44,257 nt of DNA from Chlorokybus atmophyticus (taxonomy: Eukaryota; Streptophyta; Chlorokybophyceae; Chlorokybales; Chlorokybaceae). This document shows positions 1 to 10,205 of the stretch, piece by piece (the first letter of the stretch is position 1; each line of letters begins with the position of its first letter). The DNA lies in NCBI GenBank assembly GCA_009103225.1, contig RHPI01003009.1, positions 37,463 to 81,719 of the forward strand. The letters are read 5' to 3'. The translations under genes were made by a program, and so were the position numbers. The notes below the pieces were generated by a model that worked only from the letters and a program-made list of their open reading frames with translations, had not been told where the DNA came from and searched no databases.

Positions 1-144
1 ATAGAACAAAACAACATCATGCATAGCAAGTGACATGCACAGGATCCCAGCAGCGACTGTCAATGCGATGCGCGATGCGCCTTAGCACAGAGCATTGACA
101 GCCTATGCATGTCGTAAACAATCTTGATTGTTGAACGTTCTTAC

Positions 145-459
145 CTTGATGGCTTGCTGGTATTGAAGCCCCATAGCCTTGCACACATCCTGGTCCTCCC
201 TACCGCCCCGGTTGTTGATCATGCGCACGCATCGGCACACCTGCGTGTTGAAGTGCTGTCCAATTTTGGTGGGCTTGATCTCTCCCCCAGTTGGTTGACC
301 CCTTGCATCACGGTGACCAGCTTGCACATTGCACATGCAGAACGGGCAGCCCCAAATAAACGGCGCCCCTGTGGACGCCCGCCTTCGTTCCATGATGTCC
401 AACTGCCTGGCAATCCTTCTCCTAGCGACTGTCTTGTACAACTCCTCACAGCTCCGCAC
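145..459 (-). CDS. Partial unrecognised gene, one exon
   Basis: This is an open minus-strand exon of about 100 codons that ends at a strong donor (AAG|GTAAGAAC, exon end near 145), so the gene continues leftward out of the window. The first ATG in frame is at 393. Upstream of it the frame stays open to 459, so an earlier acceptor is possible. The peptide has a pair of cysteines (GCPFCMC), then a segment HFNTQVCRCV about 45 residues later, followed by a basic stretch. The Cys/His spacing hints at a metal-binding fold, but no family is recognised. It could equally belong to a mobile element, given the repeat-rich surroundings. Overlapping open frames on the other strand look like shadows. Confidence 0.35.
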
Positions 460-1136
460 ACCTCTCCTCGCTTCACCCTGCGCCCTGAGCTACACCCATA
501 ACCACAACCACAACCACCACAACCACAACAATAGCAAACTATACTAGCGAGACCATGCAACGGCTATGTACGCCGCCAACCTCCCGTCCAATCTATGATG
601 TCCCATCAATGACAGCCGCCAAGTTGGTGAGTCCCTAGCCCTAACACTGCTAACCCTTGACAGCCGCCTTGTAAATTCTACGCAATTTGTTGCTAGCAGT
701 GCGTTTGGCGTCGATTCGACGTGGCGTCGATTCGACGACAATAAATGACAACCCCCAGATATAAGGTGAGTCTAGGGATTGACAGCCGCGTCGCTAGCTT
801 TGTGAGTTCCATTGACTGTGTCGCACTGCATTTGGCACTGCACAATTGCGGCTTGTGCGGCGGTCACAATGCTTGTGCGGCTCGTGCGACTGCCCAGATG
901 GAACACAATAGGACTTGACAGTCCTAGTGAGTAGTGAGTTCGCTTGCGAGTTTGCATGCGCCCTGGTTGTGTGTTGCTTGAAGAATTGCACTAGTCGTTT
1001 GTGGTTTGCTGCTTGAGCTGTCAGCGCTTACCTGAAAGGTGTTTTGCTTTGAAGCTTGCATGCCTTGTTGATTGTGCGCTGAGTCACTGTCTGTGCACTA
1101 AGTTCGGTTGCTTGTTCAGGCTGTTCAGCTGACATT
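460..1136. other. Noncoding flank with GACAGCC/GACAGTC motifs
   Basis: No convincing gene. The stretch carries repeated TTGACAGCC or TTGACAGTC words (near 608, 656, 779 and 914) and two tandem copies of GGCGTCGATTCGACG (708-737), each nearly palindromic. It is the upstream region of the unknown gene starting at 1137 and may hold its promoter or the subterminal repeats of a mobile element. Confidence 0.4.
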
Positions 1137-3542
1137 ATGGCTACTGGGGAGGGCAGCCAACTGCCTGCTGCAGCTGATTGCTTCAGGGCCAAGGGCAACC
1201 ATTTGCTGGGCCAGGTGACAGGCCAGCAGTTCTTGATGAAGGAGGAGTACAAGCATATGCGCACAACGCTGATGGTCAACCTGGAGAAGCTGAAGAAGGA
1301 GATGTTAAGCAAGTGGCCACTACCTCAAGGTATGAAGGGCAAGGACTTCAAGATGAATGCCGAGCACCGGCAGGAGCTCGACGAAGTATGCGAGGCGGTC
1401 TTGCAGCAGTCACTTCCACTGGTCTTTGACGCAAACCACACGCTCACGTGGACAAAAGGTGAGCTGCTTTCTTGGTGATATCTGCTGTTTGACAGAAACT
1501 TGAATTCAGCTGTGTTGAAGTGAGCTTTCAAGCGTGTCGTTCAGCTTTCAGTTCACTCACTGTCTGCTTAGCTGTCTTGCCGTTGACAGTCCTTGCCCTG
1601 GTTGCTGTGTTTGTGCTTGTTGATTCATTGACCAGTTGCGATATGATGTCTTTGAGGCTGTCTTCTGCTAGATGCCATCTTCCAACAGCTGAAAATGCTG
1701 TGTTGGAGCTGTCTTGCCGTTGGTACTTTGCTGTACTCTTATCTGCTTGTGTTGCAGCACAAATCAAGCAGCATGTACTGGTGCTGCAGTACTCCGTTGG
1801 CGCGAAGCGCGGCAGTGGTACCGGGAAGAGCGTCCAAGAACGCAATGAGGCCAAGAAGCAAAGGCGTGGCAGCGACAGAGAAGCTGCACAAGGCAGCCGC
1901 GCTGCTCAAGCTGGAGCTGGCTGGGGCATGACATTTTGTCTGGGGAGGGACATGAGGGCCAACCAGCAGGTGGTCATGCTTGCGCCTTTAACCGCTCTTC
2001 CTCTCACAAACGCTTAGTACCGGGCCACTTGGCTAAAAGAGAGGTAAGCAACCATGGTGCTGTTGGTCGACTGTCGGTCCTGTTGTACTGTTTTGCTGAG
2101 CTGCTGCCTCCATGCATACTGGCTTAACACATGGTGCCTGCTACTCTGAATGCTACTCTGCGTGTCACGACAGGGGTGCGGACGGATTTGCTAAAGATCA
2201 GGTGTTCGACATTTGCAACAACGCAGTAGTTGTTGGCGTCGCCACCATCGATTCCGTATGCGAGCCAGACCAACCAATGCGCACGTATCTAGTCTCTGTT
2301 AACCACTGGATGGCAATGAGAAGTGAGGATGGCAACCTTGCCGTTCAACTACCTGTGAAAGAAAGGCATTTTCTCTATGGCACGCCGACAAGCAGCTGCC
2401 ATGGTGGGCTTACTCTGGAGGTACATTGCTTGCTGTGGATATGCACATGCTCCTGCTGTGACTGTATGGTGTAGTGTATGAGCATTTCTTGTGTTAAACA
2501 CAACAACATGCAGGGCAGGGAGATGGAGTGGCCCATGATGTTCTTGGCCAGCGGAGGCATCTGCCCCTGTGAGGCATGCGCTAACGATGAGCGCATTGCG
2601 GTGCCGGGTTGCATCAAGGACCGGCTGCCTACGCCCGCAGCCAGGCACAGCACAGACACAGAGGTTAATAAGGGCTGTTGTTAGGCTGCTGTCACATGAT
2701 GAACAGTCGCCAATGCAGCCATTGATCACGCTTTGACAGTCGCAAAGTGCATTACATGTTGCAGTTCTTGACAGTCATCAACGCACTGCAGACTGTCAAT
2801 GGTATTGACAGTCGCCAATGGACTGCACTGACAACTTTAGGTCCTAGGCAGGTTGCTGGGGCGATCTCTGACTGTGAAGATGAAGAAGCCGCCGCCATGG
2901 ACTTGCGAACTGCAGCGGGGATCGTGTGCAACACCAAGCCCAACGCCCCCACCAGAGAGGAGGCAATGGACATGTATGAGTACTACCACCACATCGAGCA
3001 CACGCTGTTCCACAATGGTCACCAGCTGGCATTCAAGGACCCCGACCGAATGGAGCGTGTGCCAGACGAGCTGATCTTGAGAGCCATTGTCAGCTTTGCT
3101 GCCAGGAAAAAGTGGTTGGTGTCCAACAAAGATGTTGAAGGAGGGTGCGAGTGGGGATCCAATCGCAAACTACCAGGTATGCATACTTCACTGCAGCAAG
3201 TTAACGACAGTCCTTTGCTGGTTTTCAAGAGTGATGATTTGGTACAATGCAGGGCTTTTGAGCGAGGCAAAGAAGAGAAAGCCATTCCGACCCAAGAGGC
3301 AGTGGACGCGACAGCCCTCGTCATCCTTCTAGGTGGGTGGTTTGCTGTGCTATGGTCAAGTTACTGTTTGTGTAAGCACGTGACAGTACAGTTTTTGTGC
3401 AGAGCTCAACAAGCTCGCTGAGTGTTTGCAAGAGATGCTGTTGAGCAAGGCTGTCGCGGGTGTCTTCACATTGAGGCTGAATCAACCAGGGAGAGCACAA
3501 GTCTGGCTTTCAGGCGAAGGTGCTGGCAACACAAGAGACTGA
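1137..3542 (+). CDS. Unknown multi-exon protein, about 489 residues
   Basis: Proposed exons: 1137-1458, 1758-1969, 2018-2043, 2174-2420, 2514-2663, 2852-3144, 3253-3332 and 3403-3542. All phases join and the total is 490 codons. The start is the first ATG (MATGEGSQLP). Exon 2 gives a basic, nuclear-localisation-like stretch (AKKQRRGSDR). The middle contains a Cys cluster (CPCEAC) and an acidic patch (DCEDEEAAAMD), and the last two exons look helical. A TGTAA lies 27 bases after the TGA stop, which supports the 3' end. The weakest junction is the end of exon 6: a better-looking donor at 3177 (GTATGC) would put a stop in exon 7. I do not recognise the family. The position beside a palindrome array, and the iterated GACAGTC words in its introns and flanks, make a transposon-encoded protein plausible. 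Confidence 0.5.
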
Positions 3543-3762
3543 TGTTATTAGCTGCTCCTGTTACCTCCTGTAACCGCAGCTTGAAGTGCATGTAGAAGAC
3601 TGTAGCTACAGTCTCACTGGCTTGACACTGATGGGCTGTCGTTTGACAGTCCATTACAGCATTTTTGTGAATTGCATGCGTGTCGGATTGTATGCACCGG
3701 GCACGGTGCAGGCACCAGTGCTAAGATCATGCATGGATTCAATAGCTGTGACATCATGACAG

Positions 3763-4383
3763 ACCATACATGGTGCGACTGTCAATCAGACCATGTGGTG
3801 CGTTGTCTGTTAGGACCAGACATGGTGCCGCTTGTGGACCATGCATGGCTTCAATGGCTGTGACATCATGATAGACCATGCATGGTGCGACTGTCAATCA
3901 GACCATGTATGGTGCGTTGTCTGTTAGGACCATGCATGGTACCGCTTGTGGACCACATATGCACAACAAAGTCCGTATCCATGGACCGTGCATGGTGCGA
4001 CTGTCGATCAGACTGGCACCATAAATGGTCCACTGAGCCAGGAGGGCAGCGCACCATGCATGGTCTGAAATATGTCAGTTTAAAATAAGACTTCCGGTCC
4101 GTATCCATGGACCATACATGGTGCGACTGTCGATCACCAGACATGTGGAAGTAACAAATCATGCCTGGTCTTCTGCGCCAGGGGGCATTGCACCATACAT
4201 GGTCCTTGCAAACTCATACAAACAGGTCACCATACATGGTGCGACCCCAAAAAAACATGGGACCGTTCACGTGAGGTTTGGACCATGCATGGTCCGACTG
4301 TCATTGACAGTCCGACCATATATGGTCCACCAATTTCACTTAGCAGGGGAAAATCCCGGTCCAGAGGTACGGACCATTCATGG
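3763..4383. repeat. Array of ACCATNNATGGT palindromes
   Basis: At least a dozen 12-bp palindromes with consensus ACCAT-NN-ATGGT lie in about 620 bases. Examples start at 3763, 3875, 3902, 3929, 4018, 4053, 4111, 4192, 4229, 4282, 4316 and 4372. Several extend to GGACCATNNATGGTCC. Many are followed by the same tail, GCGACTGTC(A/G)ATCA, and one pair (4282 and 4316) brackets GACTGTCATTGACAGTC, itself an inverted repeat. Core dinucleotides vary (GC, AC, TA, AT, AA, TC) while both arms are kept, so the dyad symmetry is the conserved property. Long open frames across this stretch on both strands are artefacts of the repeat. Confidence 0.85.
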
Positions 4384-4405
4384 TCCTTTGACGTCAATCG
4401 GTGTG

Positions 4406-4429
4406 TACGTATAGGTATACCTATACGTA
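4406..4429. repeat. Perfect 24-bp palindrome
   Basis: TACGTATAGGTA followed directly by its exact reverse complement TACCTATACGTA, with no spacer. It sits 22 bases after the last unit of the palindrome array and may mark its boundary. Confidence 0.8.
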
Positions 4430-4497
4430 GTATCATACACCCGCCCTTGCTATGCATACAACCACCTGCGTAGTTTGCCATGCAAAGCTGACTTCGC

Positions 4498-5222
4498 TCA
4501 GCCCTCACAATGCATGGCAGCTAGAAAGGACAGCATGTCGCTCAGAAAATGCAAACGATATGTGCACGATCTAAGAAACCAGATGCATTCAATGTCACAA
4601 GTTGTGACACGACTACCCCCATCTATGCCTGCTTGGCGATGTTGACGTTTGGGTGTGGCGCTCTGCGTCGTGGTATTCTTGCAAACACCCTGCCGTTGAG
4701 CTTGCAATACATACGTGAGCACAGGCCAATGTTTGGTGTTTGAAACAAGATCATATCTAGAAAGTGTATAGTGGTGCTTTCCGCAGACTGAGTCAATGTG
4801 AGTGTCTGTGGCGGGTAGATACCTCCACCCACCACAGTTGTCTCCTCATACATCGCCGCATCAAAAATTATCAATCCAAAAACCAAGACAACATTAACAT
4901 ACTCACCATTGAAGTACACCACCTGAGGAGCTGGTCGTTTAGGCCTTGAGCTTTGAGCTGGCGCACGAATTACAGCTCCTTTGACTCAAAGGTTGTACTT
5001 GGGTTCGCAAGCCAAGTACAAGTTAGCTATATAGACCCTTGCATTGTTGCCCGTGGGGATCCCCACTTCTTGCTTGTGGACTTGGTCACCTGCTGTGCTA
5101 ACGAACAGGTTAGATGGCAGATAGGCAAGGAGTGTGGACAATGTGTGTGATGTGTAAAACTTGCCCGTTACAGAGTCCCGGTGGCTTGGCTTTGCGTACC
5201 CACTGGTGCTCCCGCACACCAA
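4498..5222 (-). pseudogene. Decayed reverse transcriptase fragment
   Basis: Three minus-strand pieces in the expected order resemble the C-terminal half of a retroelement reverse transcriptase. The piece at 5222-4986 contains EVGIPTGNNARVYIANLYL, the counterpart of the GIPMGxNCAPLLADL(F/Y)L motif just before the catalytic YxDD box. The piece at 4922-4623 has the IYPPxLTL and FLDM thumb-side motifs and a Tyr-Cys-Lys in place of LYDK. The piece at 4722-4498 carries FLRSCTYRLHFLSDML, like the terminal helix after the GVxxSQL motif. The pieces are separated by stop codons and frame changes (for example TAG near 4623), and I see no intact YxDD box. It is a dead remnant whose element family cannot be fixed; a spliced gene is unlikely because the joints lack consistent splice sites. 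Confidence 0.55.
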
Positions 5223-6148
5223 CCTTGTACGTTAGTGCAGCACAGTAGCACTTCTGTGTAAGTCTGCTGCATGTCCAAACAGTTTATCCACCAATGCCGA
5301 CATACATGCAAGCATATATTATGCCAAGCTTTCTTTCACTTTTACCGTTACCTTTGGCCTTAGAGTGCAGTATAAACTTTTTCGAAGGAAGGTTGTTAGG
5401 AATGTAGTAAGCAACACGTATAATTCAAGCACACAAGCAATCATTAGCAAGTTTATAAATGATGTGCATGTGAAATAAGCGCTTGTTCATAAATGATATA
5501 TAAGTACATATACGGAGCGTATTATACGGTATCAGAAAATCATCTACTTGTTAACTTATCGTATCAGTTGAAAGCCCAATGTAAATATGACAATATGATT
5601 GTGTTATTATAATATGTAATTGTTGCAGCATGCACTCCTTGACGTTGGTACATTGTGAGTATATTATATGTGATTACATATACACAACATACAATGAGCA
5701 AATAAATGTTAAAATAGTTGTCACAAGTTTATACCAATTTGAGTTATGCTATGTATATGTTTCATATATATTGCTTACTGTCTCTGAATGTTCACACTTA
5801 GTGTTATATACAGTCCAGACAATAATAATTGTTAGAGAATACATCTCAATAAAACCATGAAGCTATTAACTATAGCAAAATGCTTGTCATTATTATTTAT
5901 ACATAATTGTTTTATCCATAATAAGTTTTATGTAGATGTTTTTGAGTAAAACAACTCACTATGCTTTATGCACTATGCGCAATCACCGTGATGGTGTTTT
6001 ATTGAATTAAAGGCCTTCAGTTACATTCTAAGTACGTAACTGTGAGATTTAGCCGTTTTAATTTTAGAAATGGTAAGAACGCCTTTTACAATTGAGTTAC
6101 CATCTTTGCATAATGTGTTTAAACATGCCAAGTAGCACACGAAAGGAG
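5223..6148. other. AT-rich gene-free stretch
   Basis: The composition becomes strongly AT-rich from about 5400 to 6130. Only short chance open frames occur. No gene, RNA or repeat array is recognised. The right edge is the TA target duplication of the Tigger element. Confidence 0.6.
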
Positions 6149-6470
6149 TACAGTCTACCCTCAATGTAGTGACCATGGATGTTTCAAGAAAATATGTCAC
6201 TACAGAGAGGTGTCATTCCTTCGATGTAGTGACCAGGTGTCACTGTAGCGCAATACAGCAATGTAGTGACAGTCTGTCGTTATAACGAGGTATTAGCCTG
6301 CTGCTAAGCTACCTTCTATGTAGTGACTACTGGTCACTACATCAAGGTGGGCATGCAAACTCTGGTTGCATTCATTGGTGACAATGTAAGCATGCCAAGA
6401 CATTGAACACATGCGCGTGATGCCTTCATTACACTACTCTCCATCAATACATGTGCACAATCAGCTCCGC

Positions 6471-8475
6471 TAAGCAACAAATGAAAGAATGTCCGCTTGC
6501 CGCGCGCGCATTGTGTTGACGGCCGATGCGCGCAACGTCTTGGCAATGATGCGCTGCATGTCTAATGCATCACGTGATGCAAATGTGAATGCATTGTCAT
6601 CAATAAACACTTGCAATCGACTAGCTATCAAGCGAGCTTCTTGTAGTGGAACGCATGGTGGGGGGATGTTATCAACATCAGCGTCGTCGGGATCCTCTTC
6701 CTCCATCAGGGAGTCAGGCTCTGTGACCATCTCCACCAGCTCCTCCACGCTCAACTCGGCCTCAACTTCATTCTCTTCAACCAAGTTGACGTACTCTTCC
6801 ACGATCATCTTATCTTCAATGTCAAGGCGGCCAATGAGAGAAGCAAGCTCATCCATATCATGCTCCTCCAGGCGTGTTGCAGAGCGCTCGCCGGCTTCAC
6901 GAATGTCGGCATCCCATGATGGTGGAAGGATCCCTGCCTTTCTCCAGCATTTGCGAATTGTTTGTGGTTCGACTGACTCCCACACACTCACCGCCTAATA
7001 CAAGGCTTGCTTGATGTTAGCTTTTAGGTTTTAGACTTGGGTGGAAGGATCATCAGTCTCTGACAGCAGCCACTCGACCAGCAACTTCCTGTAGCGAACC
7101 TTGAAGCAAGCTATAATGCCTTGATCCAAGGGCTGGACTTTTGAGGTGGTGTTGGGAGGGAGGTACACCAGCGTCACATGCGTAAGCTTGGCAATGTTCA
7201 GCCCGTGAAGCTCTCCTTGTTTGACATGAGCGTCTGGCAAGATGTAACTGGACGCATTGTCCAGCAGCAGCGCAATGTGCTTCTCCGCCATCGACATGCG
7301 TGCATTCAGCTTCTTCACCTATTGCAAGAAGAACTTGGTAGTCATCCAGGCTGAGGCGTTGTTAAAGTAGTCCACAAACTTGAGTGGCTTGAATCTACCA
7401 AAGCAACGTGGCTTGGCATACTTGTGAATGAAGACGATGCGCTGCTTGCATGTGCCAGCTACGTTCACGGCGAAGCCAAGCGTGACACGCTCTTTGCATT
7501 TCTTCCGGCCTCGCACTGCTTCGGTAGCCAGTGTGCGGTCTGGTGTTTGTCGAACTTGCAGTCCAGCCTCATAAAAGTTGTATGTAGTTCTGGTGTCGCC
7601 CCAAGCTCTTCCAGTACCAGCGGCAACTTCGCACGCGCCCTTGCGACACCTTCTTCGTCGGCATCAGCGGATTCGCCCTGGTACTTGAAGCATCTGATGC
7701 CATGCCTAAACAACACAACATGCTCAGTAACAAGTCACAATGATACACAAGGTAGCTACCCTTCCATCACACGCCTTACCTTTTCTTGAACTTGTCCAAC
7801 CAGCCAGAGGATGCCTTGAACGCTGCCTCGTCAATGTGCATCTCATCTCTAAGCTTGATGGCTTGTCCAGTCAGCATGGCGTTTGAGATGTCGACCTTTG
7901 CATTGCGCTTCTGAGAATGTTAACACAGCACCAGCATCAATTAATGCAATACATGCAAGTGTACACGCATGCATGCAAGTGTGCAACAGCAGATTGCAGC
8001 AAAAGACTACTATCAGCACATGTATGCAAGTGTGTGCAGATGCATGCGTGTACACGCATGCACGCAAGTGTGCAATCAGCCAATTGCAGCAAAGACTACT
8101 ATCAACAAGTGTACGCGAGTGTGTGCAAATGTATGCATGTACATGCATGTATGCAAGTGTGCAATCAACCAATTGCAGCAAAGACTAACTACTTACCTGT
8201 TCAAACCAAACGAACAGTGCTTGCTCCAGGCGCTCATAGCGTGCACTGCGCTCTGTCATTTTGGCTGCTGCATGCTTGTCTGCCTTGTCCACTCCCAACC
8301 ATTTCTCTTAAGGATGAAGGATGACGGACAATGTGTTGCGCTTGATTGTTTTCTTCAACTTGTTGGTGGCCTCTTGTGCTAGCTTGTCTTGAGAGTAGTC
8401 CGGGTGCTTGTCTCGCAACTCGCATATCTGCTTCTTCTCTAGCGCGCTAAGATGCACACGCTTGCGATCTGCCAT
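6471..8475 (-). pseudogene. Tigger/CENP-B-like transposase, inactivated
   Basis: Starts MADRKRVHLS at 8475 with a psq/CENP-B N-terminal helix-turn-helix. An intron (about 8192-7915) is followed by a second HTH exon ending FKKR|gtaagg near 7780, then the DDE nuclease domain: SADADEEGVARA, GRKKCKERVTLGFAVN, LLLDNASSY, LPPNTTSKVQPLDQGII, and a C-terminal exon with TIRKCWRKAGILP. Damage: an in-frame TAA at 8308-8310, a small frameshift near 7597, TAG before the VKKLNARM block (about 7319), and TAA plus TAG between 7031 and 6992. The block normally reading YNxDETGL reads YNFYEAGL, so the first catalytic Asp has become Tyr. The later Asp in LLLDNA is kept. All four premature stops are TAA or TAG. 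Confidence 0.85.
7976..8192. repeat. 88-89-bp tandem repeat inside transposase intron
   Basis: GCAAGTGTGCAA recurs at 7976, 8064 and 8153, marking about two and a half units of 88-89 bp. Each carries GATTGCAGCAAA or AATTGCAGCAAA and a run of alternating purine-pyrimidine (TGTACACGCATGCA). The last unit runs into the intron donor. Confidence 0.75.
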
Positions 8476-9234
8476 CTGCATGAGCACATAGCTCAGTCGC
8501 TTGCATGCATGTGTTATATGTAGCACAATGGACACAACAGCGCAAGCAATGTACCCTGGTTGCTATTCCATTTCACGCATGCAGCAGTATGCACATGTTG
8601 TGTGCGTAGGCTGCTATATATGCTTGGCAATCATGCAGGTGACAGGCAGACATTCCGCACAAGCACAAGCAAAGCGCGTGATAAATACAATGCGCTGTCA
8701 ATGTTAACATGTGCAAATCTTAAGTAGCTACTGAATAGCAACTCCTCTGCACCTACATGCATTGCTACTCACACGCAGCACCTGCGGCAGGACATGTGCA
8801 CGTACATGTTCACACACACACACCTTGTACCCCTGCCGCCACCTTGATGTGCGGCTACTTGGAAAGGTTGCCACCCATGACGACAAACACAACCAGTATC
8901 GCCGCTAAGGCTGCCCCTGACGCTGCGGCGGCCGCCGCCGCCGCCGCCGCCGCCGCTACTGTGACGTTGGCTCCAGAATAGAACAAAAGTTAGTGTAAAC
9001 CCTAATCAATGGAATGTATATAACTGCCCTCGCTATAGTGACGTTTGCTACTAGCAGCAATTGTCCTTACAGAGAGTGTGATGGTCACTATAAGGGGGCA
9101 AAATTGCCTCATGTAAATCGGTCATGTAAAAACCTGTCACTACTGCGAGGGTGTCTATAAAAACGAGTGTGATTACAGCGAGGTAGACTGTACACAGCGA
9201 ATCCGTACATGCGTGCCAACTTACAACGCCCTAG

Positions 9235-9480
9235 CATGCAGTGGAACGGGTGAAGGTGGGGCGGCGGTGGAGGAGAGAGAGAGTGGGGAGGAGGAGTCCA
9301 TGGAGTCGTCGTCGATTGCTGCTGCTGCAAGGGCTGGCTGCTAACCACAGCCGCTGTGCAGGTAACTACGATGACTGCCAGTTAGTCATGCATGCATGAC
9401 TAACAAGGGGGGCCGTAGGAGTAGAGGTAGAGTAGTACATAGTTAGCCCGGTGGTCGTGCATGCGGCATTGAGGTGCGTG
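9235..9480 (+). repeat. Dispersed repeat, copy A
   Basis: Similar in the same orientation to 35375-35612. Shared landmarks in order are GGAGTCCA, ATTGCTGCTGCT, GCTAACCA, TGCAGGTAAC, a TGCATGCATG core, TAGAGTAG and AGCCCGGTGGTCG. Overall similarity by eye is moderate with several indels. No coding potential is evident; it may be an old nonautonomous element. Confidence 0.6.
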
Positions 9481-10205
9481 GGGTGTATTGCATGTCATGC
9501 ATGGCGGTGAAATGCATGCTTCTAACAGCTTTGTGCTTATCCTGTACATGTCACGTCATCTTGGGCTTAAACTCTCCCCTACCTTTATATGCTATTCTGC
9601 AGGCAGCTTCCCCAGCCTTATTGCGTCCTACCCTGCCTGCCTGCCTGCCTTCCGCACAACAAGACCCAGCCTCTGGTTGTACAGCTAGGTTGCTTGCTTG
9701 CGGTGGTTGCTTGGTAATGTATTGCGACTGCTTGTTGGTGCTTATGCTTGCTGGCCCCTCATTTCACTACACTACCGTATGTCCGTAAAGAGATGTTAAC
9801 CGCACAGTGTAAGTAAAACTCACTGAACATTTTGATCTTGAGATTCACGCGATGTGCGATTTTCAATAACAGATTGCATACAATCCACATGTTTGCTAAG
9901 CTATCATACCATGTAATAAGTACGTGAAGATGGTATCAAGGTGGTCATTGTATTGATTGAGCATATACATTGTTCGTTCGTCTTTGTTGTATAGTTACGT
10001 GGGATACCATAACATGCATAGAATAAATCTTTTGACATTTGTTTACATGACCATGCAAACAAATCAAGTACTGCAATATGTAGTGAGCATGACACTATCC
10101 ACACATACGTACATTTGCAAATACGTGAGTGGGAGGTGGGGGGGTGGGGGGGGGGGCAACATATGCAGCAACAATTTATTACTTCATCCACATTCCAGCT
10201 GCATG
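9481..10205. other. Gene-free stretch
   Basis: No supported gene. It contains short chance frames, a (CCTG)n-like run near 9636 and a G-rich tract at 10135-10156. A TGTAA on the minus strand near 10040 may serve the gene ending at 10206. Confidence 0.5.

Larger units (their letters stand above)
6151..9190. mobile_element. pogo/Tigger-type DNA transposon, complete ends
   Basis: The element begins CAGTCTACCCTC at 6151 and ends in the inverted counterpart GAGGTAGACTG at 9190. It is flanked on both sides by the dinucleotide TA (6149-6150 and 9191-9192), the target duplication of Tc1/mariner/pogo elements. Subterminal copies of a TGTAGTGAC-like word recur at the left end (6165-6330) and in inverted form at the right (9075-9150). 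The 3.04-kb interior holds a minus-strand transposase pseudogene, a 278-base intron filled by a tandem repeat, and a (GCC)n run at 8928-8958. Element length and ends fit an almost full-length copy, but the transposase is inactivated, so it could move only in trans. Confidence 0.85.

Noticed and set aside
3866-4414. Overlapping 62-98-codon frames rich in His-Gly and Met-Val-Arg words
   Set aside because: They are translation of the palindrome array in both directions.
7976-8192. CRISPR-like array
   Set aside because: There are only about two and a half units of 88 bp without distinct spacers, inside an intron of a eukaryotic transposon.
7883-8382. Cys-rich plus-strand frames of 100-137 codons
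   Set aside because: They are translation of the 88-bp tandem repeat in the transposase intron, antisense to the transposase.
6471-8475. In-frame TAA/TAG codons in the transposase as evidence of a genetic code with UAA/UAG = Gln
   Set aside because: The complete conserved genes in this window (G3PDH, NDUFAF5, RPP30, UMP-CMP kinase, VIT) have no in-frame TAA or TAG and end sensibly at TAA, TAG or TGA. The transposase also has a frameshift and a lost catalytic residue, so decay explains the stops.
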